Assembly (NCBI GenBank): GCA_900545305.1
Contig: UQYD01000049.1
Location: 1-11,079, forward strand
DNA from: an uncultured Eubacterium sp.
GTDB taxonomy: Bacteria; Bacillota; Clostridia; Lachnospirales; CAG-274
Length of the DNA stretch: 11,079 nt
Reading direction: 5' to 3'
Positions 5,952 to 11,079 of the stretch are shown in pieces. The position numbers and the translations under genes were made by a program. How positions within the stretch are numbered: the stretch's first letter is position 1; the number at the start of each line of letters is the position of its first letter. The notes beneath the pieces are model-generated. The model was not told the DNA's origin. It worked only from the letters and a program-made list of their open reading frames with translations, and did not search any database.

Positions 5952-7925
5952 TTGAATAACACTAGAGAATATAACAATGAGAGTATAAAATCTCTTAAAG
6001 ATGAAGATAGAGTAAGACTTAGACCGGCCGTTATATTTGGTTCTGACGGATTAGAGGGTTGTGAACATTCAGTTTTTGAAATCCTTTCTAATTCTATTGA
6101 TGAAGCAAGAGAAGGCTATGGTAAAAAAATAGAAATTACAGTAGGAAAAGATAATGATATTACTGTCTGTGACCATGGTAGAGGTATTCCAGTAGACTTT
6201 AACAACAATGAAGGTAAATATAACTGGGAGCTTTTATTTTGTGAGTTATATGCTGGTGGTAAGTATGATAACAACAGTGGAGATAATTACGAATATAGCT
6301 TAGGTTTAAATGGTTTGGGTCTTTGTTCAACACAGTATAGCTCTGAATATATGGATGTAACTGTTGTTCGAGATGGATATAAGTATGAATTGCATTTTGA
6401 AAAGGGTAGAAATGTAGGTGGATTAAAAAAAGAACCTACAAACTCTAAATCTACAGGCACTAAAATACATTGGAAACCTGATTTAGAGGTTTTTACAGAT
6501 ATTAATATTCCTATTGAATATTATCAGGAAATTTTAAAACGTCAAAGTGTTGTAAATGCAGGTCTTGAATTTGAGTTAAAAGATTTAAAGACTGGTGAAA
6601 CATATAATTATTGTTATGAAAATGGTATAAAAGATTATATTGTAGAAAGAGCAGGGGAAAAATCCCTTACAGAAATACAGTTTTATCATGATGAAACAAA
6701 AGGCAGAGATAGAGAAGATAAGCCTGAATATAAGTTAAAGGTTGATGTTGCTTTTTGTTTTAATAATGAAGTGAATTTCCTTGAATATTATCATAATTCA
6801 AGTTTCTTGGAATATGGTGGTTCACCAGATAAAGCGGTTAAATCAGCATTCTTGTCTGCTGTAGATAATTATCTTAAAAATAATAACATGTATAAAAAAG
6901 ACGAAAAGAAAATCGTCTTTACTGATATAGAGGATAGTCTGGCGCTTGTAATAAGCAGTTTTTCTACTATAACAAGCTATGAAAATCAGACTAAAAAATC
7001 TATTACAAATAAATTTATACAAGAGGCTATTACTAAGTTCTTGAAAAAACAGTTGGAGATTTACTTTATTGAAAACAAAGCTGATGCAGATAAACTTGCA
7101 AATCAGGTTCTTGTAAATAAGAGAAGTAGAGAAACGGCTGAAAAAACAAGGATAAATATCAAGAAGAAACTTACTGGAAATCTTGATATGAACAATAGAG
7201 TTAAAAAGTTTGTAAATTGTCGTACAAAAGATGTTTCAAAGAGAGAACTCTATATAGTAGAGGGTGACTCTGCACTTGGTAGCTGTATGCTTGGTCGAGA
7301 TGCAGAGTTTCAGGGAATAATGCCTGTTAGAGGTAAAATTTTAAACTGTCTTAAAGCCAATCTTGAACAGATTTTTAAAAGTGAAATAATTGTTGATTTG
7401 TTAAAGGTCTTAGGTTGTGGTGTTGAAATCAAGTCTAAGCACAACAAGGACTTAAACAGTTTTGATATTAACCAGCTTAGATGGGACAAGATTATAATAT
7501 GTACAGATGCCGATGTTGATGGTTTCCAGATTAGAACACTTATTTTGACTATGATTTATACTCTTGCACCTACTCTTATTAAAGAAAAGAAGGTATTTAT
7601 TGCAGAATCTCCTTTATACGAAATTTCAAGTGGTAAAAAGACTTATTTTGCTTACACAGAAAAAGAAAAAGCAGATATTCTCAATAAGTTAGAAGGTAAA
7701 AAATATAAAATTCAGCGTTCAAAGGGTCTTGGTGAAAACGAACCTGAAATGATGTGGCAAACTACAATGAATCCAGAAACAAGAAGATTGATACTTGTTA
7801 TGCCTGAAGAAGTAGAAAAAACAGCACTTATGTTTGATTTACTTTTGGGAGATAACCTTAGTGGAAGAAAAGAACACATTGAAACAGACGGATACAAGTA
7901 TATTGACCTTACAGAATTAAGCTAG
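5952..7925 (+). CDS. parE: type IIA DNA topoisomerase B subunit (topoisomerase IV ParE-like, divergent)
   Basis: ATPase subunit of an ATP-dependent topoisomerase that passes one DNA duplex through another. 657 residues, normal for ParE. The GHKL ATPase region has EILSNSIDEA (Glu43 probable catalytic base, Asn47 Mg ligand), DHGRGIP (74-80; usual DNGRGIP) and the ATP lid GLNGLG (118-123; usual GLHGVG). The transducer has the QTK loop (NQTKKS). The TOPRIM domain has EGDSALG (437-443; usual EGDSAGG), PVRGKILN, DADVDG (519-524) and QRSKGLG (588-594). No large insertion. Two starts are open: GTG at 5928 and TTG at 5952. The TTG is chosen because GGAGG (5940-5944) precedes it by 7 nt, while that site would fall inside the longer frame. 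parC follows after 12 nt. Called topoisomerase IV rather than gyrase because the partner lacks a GyrA box; the canonical gyrBA should lie elsewhere (inference). Confidence 0.9.
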   Translation: MNNTREYNNESIKSLKDEDRVRLRPAVIFGSDGLEGCEHSVFEILSNSIDEAREGYGKKIEITVGKDNDITVCDHGRGIPVDFNNNEGKYNWELLFCELYAGGKYDNNSGDNYEYSLGLNGLGLCSTQYSSEYMDVTVVRDGYKYELHFEKGRNVGGLKKEPTNSKSTGTKIHWKPDLEVFTDINIPIEYYQEILKRQSVVNAGLEFELKDLKTGETYNYCYENGIKDYIVERAGEKSLTEIQFYHDETKGRDREDKPEYKLKVDVAFCFNNEVNFLEYYHNSSFLEYGGSPDKAVKSAFLSAVDNYLKNNNMYKKDEKKIVFTDIEDSLALVISSFSTITSYENQTKKSITNKFIQEAITKFLKKQLEIYFIENKADADKLANQVLVNKRSRETAEKTRINIKKKLTGNLDMNNRVKKFVNCRTKDVSKRELYIVEGDSALGSCMLGRDAEFQGIMPVRGKILNCLKANLEQIFKSEIIVDLLKVLGCGVEIKSKHNKDLNSFDINQLRWDKIIICTDADVDGFQIRTLILTMIYTLAPTLIKEKKVFIAESPLYEISSGKKTYFAYTEKEKADILNKLEGKKYKIQRSKGLGENEPEMMWQTTMNPETRRLILVMPEEVEKTALMFDLLLGDNLSGRKEHIETDGYKYIDLTELS

Positions 7926-7937
7926 GAGGGTTGAAAT

Positions 7938-10133
7938 ATGGAAAAAATGCTTTATACAGAACAAAAGATAACAGACACCCTTGAAAGCAATTATATGCCT
8001 TATGCAATGAGTGTTATTATTTCAAGAGCTATTCCGGAAATAGATGGTTTTAAACCTGCTCATAGAAAACTTTTATACACAATGTATAAAATGGGCTTGT
8101 TAAATGGCGATAGAACTAAATCTACTAACGTAGTTGGTCAAACTATGAAACTTAATCCTCATGGTGATGCTACAATTTACGAAACTATGGTAAGACTTGC
8201 AAGAGGTAATGAAGCTTTGCTTCATCCTTTTGTAGATTCTAAGGGTAACTTTGGTAAAAATTATTCAAGAGATATGGCTTATGCTGCATCAAGATATACA
8301 GAAGTTAAACTTGATAGTTTTAGTAATGAGTTATTTAAAAATATAGATAAAAATACAGTTGATTTCATTGATAACTACGATGGTACTTTGAAAGAACCTG
8401 TCTTATTTCCAACAACATTTCCAAATGTGCTTGTAACACCTAATAAAGGTATAGCCGTAGGTATGGCTAGTAATATTTGTAGTTTTAATTTAAAGGAAGT
8501 ATGTTCAGCTACAATACATTATATTAAGAATAAAAATACGGATATTAAAAAATACCTTAAAGCTCCTGATTTTTCTACTGGTGGAGAACTTATATATAGA
8601 GATGATGAAATAGAGAAAATCTATGAAACAGGTAGAGGAAGTTTCAGGGTAAGAGGTAAATATAGATACGATAAGAAAAATAGTCTTATAGAAATTTATG
8701 AAATTCCTTACACAACAAATATTGAAACTATCGTTGACCAAATCATTGATTTAGTTAAGAAAAATAAAATAAAAGAAATTAATGATGTAAGAAATGAAAC
8801 AGATTTAGGTGGTCTTAAAATTACACTTGATATTAAGAAAAGTGCAAATCCAGAACTTCTTATGAATAAACTCTTTTCTATGACTACATTGGAAGATAGC
8901 TTTAGCTGTAATTTTAATATACTTGTAAATGGTTCTCCTAAAGTAATGGGAGTGAAACAAATATTAGATGAATGGCTTATTTTTAGACGCCAGTGTATTA
9001 AACGTCAATGTGCTTATGATTTAGAGAAGAAGAGAGAAAAACATCATCTTCTTACAGGTCTTTCTAAAATTCTTTTGGATATTGACAGAGCTATTAAAAT
9101 CGTAAGAGAAACTCCAGAAGATAATATGGTAATACCAAATCTTATGGAGGGTTTTGATATTGATGAAGTTCAGGCTGAATACGTTGCAGAAATAAAACTT
9201 AGAAACCTAAATAAGGAATATATATTAAAACGTACTGATGAAATTAAAAATCTTCAAAAGGAAATGGCTGAATTACATGAAATTCTTAAAAATGAAGATT
9301 TAGTTGACAATATTATCATTGGGGATTTACAGGAAGTAAGTAAAAAATATGGTGTTCCTAGAAAAACAGATGTAATTTATCATGAAGAAATAAAGAAAAT
9401 CACAAAAGAAGATTTAATTGAAAACTATGGAATAAAGTTATTCTTAACTAAAGAAAATTATTTTAAAAAGATTACACTTGTTTCTCTTCGTTCAGCTTCT
9501 GAACAAAAATTAAAGGAAAATGATGAAATTATTCAAGAAATAGAAACTACGAATAAGACAGAAATTTTATTTTTCTCTGATAAACAATGCTTATATAAAG
9601 TTAAAGCACACGAATTAGCTGAATGTAAAGCTAGTAGTTTGGGCGAATACTTAAATAACATTCTTCCTATGGAACAAGATGAAAAAATAGTTTATATGCT
9701 TGAACCTAATGGATATAAGGGCTATATGCTTTTTGCTTATGAAAATGGTAAGATAGCTAAAATAGAAATGTCAGCTTATGAAACAAAAACATTCAGAAGA
9801 AAATTGGTAAATGCTTATTCAAATAAAGCACCATTGGCTAAGATGCTCTATATTTCAGAAGATACAGATGTTGTTCTTATTAGAGATATTGACAAAGCTA
9901 TGTTAGTAAATAGTGAACTTGTACTTCAAAAACAGACAAAGAGCTCTGGAGGTGTTCAGATTTATACCTTGAAGAAAAATAGTAAGCTAACTAATATGAT
10001 GTATATGACAGATTTTAAATCTGAAAATATTGAGTATTATAGAAGTACAAAAATACCTGCAACAGGCCATTTTATAAATGAACAAGACAAAATAGACAAT
10101 GACATACCTAGACAAATAGGGCTTTTTGAATAA
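7938..10133 (+). CDS. parC: type IIA DNA topoisomerase A subunit (topoisomerase IV ParC-like, divergent)
   Basis: DNA-cleaving partner of the upstream B subunit. 731 residues, near the usual ParC length. The winged-helix region begins with YAMSVIISRAIPEIDGFKPAHRK (22-44). The breakage-reunion site is AASRYTEVKL with Arg119 and catalytic Tyr120. GIAVGMASNI (171-180) has the isoleucine position that intercalates DNA. The tower and a charged coiled-coil region span about 350-470. The last ~230 residues are a weakly conserved C-terminal domain with a GGVQIYTLKK stretch; no GyrA box (QRRGGKG) is seen, arguing against gyrase and for decatenation/relaxation activity. In the quinolone-determining segment NPHGDATIYE, the position of GyrA Ser83 is Ala78, while the acidic residue (Glu82) remains. 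The ATG is preceded by AGGAGGG (7924-7930), overlapping the parE stop, so the two genes are co-transcribed and probably made in equal amounts. Confidence 0.9.
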   Translation: MEKMLYTEQKITDTLESNYMPYAMSVIISRAIPEIDGFKPAHRKLLYTMYKMGLLNGDRTKSTNVVGQTMKLNPHGDATIYETMVRLARGNEALLHPFVDSKGNFGKNYSRDMAYAASRYTEVKLDSFSNELFKNIDKNTVDFIDNYDGTLKEPVLFPTTFPNVLVTPNKGIAVGMASNICSFNLKEVCSATIHYIKNKNTDIKKYLKAPDFSTGGELIYRDDEIEKIYETGRGSFRVRGKYRYDKKNSLIEIYEIPYTTNIETIVDQIIDLVKKNKIKEINDVRNETDLGGLKITLDIKKSANPELLMNKLFSMTTLEDSFSCNFNILVNGSPKVMGVKQILDEWLIFRRQCIKRQCAYDLEKKREKHHLLTGLSKILLDIDRAIKIVRETPEDNMVIPNLMEGFDIDEVQAEYVAEIKLRNLNKEYILKRTDEIKNLQKEMAELHEILKNEDLVDNIIIGDLQEVSKKYGVPRKTDVIYHEEIKKITKEDLIENYGIKLFLTKENYFKKITLVSLRSASEQKLKENDEIIQEIETTNKTEILFFSDKQCLYKVKAHELAECKASSLGEYLNNILPMEQDEKIVYMLEPNGYKGYMLFAYENGKIAKIEMSAYETKTFRRKLVNAYSNKAPLAKMLYISEDTDVVLIRDIDKAMLVNSELVLQKQTKSSGGVQIYTLKKNSKLTNMMYMTDFKSENIEYYRSTKIPATGHFINEQDKIDNDIPRQIGLFE

Positions 10134-10145
10134 AAAAATACCTGT

Positions 10146-10171
10146 AAAGGACACTTCGGTGTCCTTTTTTT
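10146..10171 (+). terminator. intrinsic terminator of the parE-parC operon
   Basis: AAAGGACAC (10146-10154) and GTGTCCTTT (10159-10167) form a perfect 9-bp stem capped by a TTCG tetraloop closed by C-G, followed by seven T in all (10165-10171). It lies 12 nt after the parC stop and is a strong textbook terminator. Confidence 0.95.
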
Positions 10172-10208
10172 GTGCAATAAGTAGAGTGTGTAGTTAAAAT
10201 TGCACAAA
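10169..10208. promoter_or_regulatory. 10-bp inverted repeat upstream of the strong promoter (possible operator)
   Basis: TTTGTGCAAT (10169-10178) and ATTGCACAAA (10199-10208) are perfectly complementary and separated by 20 bp, so the half-site centres are 30 bp apart, about three helical turns. The repeat ends 14 bp before the -35 box at 10223 and its first bases overlap the T-run of the parC terminator. It could bind a dimeric regulator; no known motif was recognised. Confidence 0.4.
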
Positions 10209-10222
10209 GATATAAAATGCTA

Positions 10223-10251
10223 TTGACAAATATAGGTTTGATTTGTATAAT
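10223..10251 (+). promoter_or_regulatory. perfect consensus sigma-A promoter
   Basis: TTGACA (10223-10228), exactly 17 bp, TATAAT (10246-10251): a full match to the consensus at both boxes and in spacing. Predicted start at A10258. It is the best promoter in the window, yet no protein-coding gene follows in the remaining 820 bases. Confidence 0.88.
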
Positions 10252-10257
10252 GTAATT

Positions 10258-11079
10258 ACAGAAAAGGAAATAAACAAATAAAAAGTAAACAGCAACTGTA
10301 CAGTAAATAAATGAAATTTCAGCTAGTTTATATAAAAGTTTATTTCTGAAGATGTAATGAGAGATTTAAAAAGGTAGGTATTGTTAGTTCGGCAATTAAT
10401 AGGGTAATTGGGACTGACATTAAATGAGAAGGTGTGAAAAAATCTCTCTGAATGAAATAGTAAGTATCCTCAAAGGAGGAAATTTTACTAAAAAATAAAA
10501 ATGAAAGAGGTGAGTCCACCAGAAGTAGCAAGTTAGTCTTATAATCATTTAATCGTTTATGACTTTTTTATAAAAGTGCAGACATATTAGATTGAGAGCA
10601 AGTTGTGTGGAGTGTAGAAATAGCATATAAACACTATAAGCGATGCCCGGGATTATAAAGACATAGGATTATTTCATATATTCACATAGATGTAAGTGTA
10701 AAGTGTAAATGTATGATAGTAAAGCCAGAACTTAAATGCTAAACGAAAAGAAAAGAAACCCATACTATCGATGGAGCGTTTTTCAAAGATGACAGTATAA
10801 CAACTGATTGGATTTCAAAGTATCTAAAGAGCATAGTAATTCAGTTATTTACAATAGATGTCAAATGAAGACAGAAATGAATAGGTAATTGAATAAAGAA
10901 TTTTTAAGCAAGGGAATGAGTCTAATGTAAGATTTACAATATTCGTTGTGGTATGGTGAAAGGATACATTACGAATTAAAACGGACAAAAATGCAATGTA
11001 CATAAATGATGAGGAATTTATAAATACATTGTTACGGTAATTGTAAGTTGTATAAAATTTAGATTAAAAGTTATAGTTG
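10258..11079 (+). ncRNA. candidate long structured non-coding RNA (family unknown, may run past the window)
   Basis: No credible reading frame occurs on either strand after the consensus promoter; all frames are cut by frequent stops. The transcript would contain ordered complementary segments: 10267-10275 with 10338-10346 (9 bp), enclosing 10285-10290 with 10326-10331; 10359-10367 with 10440-10448 (9 bp), enclosing a hairpin 10380-10396; 10458-10463 with 10485-10490, enclosing TCCTC-AAAG-GAGGA; GGTG-AGTC-CACC at 10509-10520; 10941-10946 with 10971-10976, enclosing 10951-10954 with 10964-10967; and 10993-11000 with 11025-11032 (8 bp, one G-U), enclosing 11002-11007 with 11016-11021. Nested outer and inner helices suggest real folding, although AT-rich sequence gives some by chance. 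Six T at 10564-10569 after a weak hairpin might end a shorter ~310-nt RNA. It is not 6S, tmRNA, RNase P RNA or SRP RNA. Large-RNA families such as ROOL, GOLLD or OLE could not be confirmed or excluded by eye. Confidence 0.5.

Noticed and set aside
10424..10498. 24-codon ATG frame inside the candidate RNA
   Set aside because: Only a weak GGG lies upstream, the product is not recognisable, and the frame spans both arms of predicted helices. Too short to call without conservation.
10340..10531. 63-residue minus-strand frame
   Set aside because: TTG start without a ribosome binding site, biased hydrophobic composition typical of antisense AT-rich sequence, no family resemblance.
10501..10536. 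11-codon ATG frame after an AAAGGAGG sequence at 10472-10479
   Set aside because: The Shine-Dalgarno-like sequence is about 21 nt from the ATG and is better explained as the 3' arm of a local hairpin.
10600..11079. Group II intron or decayed mobile element
   Set aside because: No domain V signature, no reverse transcriptase or transposase remnant in any frame, and no terminal repeats visible within the window.

Overview
The window looks like chromosome from a low-GC Gram-positive bacterium of the class Clostridia, probably a gut or rumen member. The signs are AT-rich DNA, strong AGGAGG ribosome binding sites, consensus sigma-A-type promoters, a 6S RNA, and a divergent topoisomerase IV pair of the kind I recall from Lachnospiraceae and Oscillospiraceae-type genomes. 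Genus cannot be fixed from the sequence. No insertion sequence, prophage, CRISPR array, tRNA or rRNA was seen.

Layout. Positions 1-1482 hold the end of a RidA enamine deaminase gene and, 9 nt later, threonine ammonia-lyase (ilvA), closed by a hairpin terminator. On the minus strand at about 1656-1856 lies 6S RNA (ssrS) with its own promoter and terminator. Next are two monocistronic housekeeping genes with clear promoters: class II fructose-bisphosphate aldolase (2167-3114) and an IMP dehydrogenase (3262-4770). The IMP dehydrogenase closely resembles the enzyme of the protozoan Tritrichomonas foetus. A small cysteine-rich C_GCAxxG_C_C-type protein (4833-5195) follows, and its ribosome binding site is built into the terminator hairpin after guaB. 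A convergent small P-loop protein (5294-5710, minus) shares a bidirectional terminator with it. Divergent from that is a two-gene operon for a type IIA topoisomerase, parE (5952-7925) and parC (7938-10133), ended by a UUCG-loop terminator.

The last ~900 bases (10172-11079) contain no credible protein gene. They begin with a 10-bp inverted repeat and a perfect consensus promoter (TTGACA, 17 bp, TATAAT), followed by stop-rich sequence with many nested complementary segments. The best reading is a long structured non-coding RNA running to or past the window edge, family unknown to me. This is the main candidate for something undescribed.

Functional links. RidA clears the reactive enamine released by IlvA. 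ParE and ParC form one heterotetrameric enzyme. 6S RNA binds the housekeeping RNA polymerase. The other genes are neighbours without an evident shared pathway.
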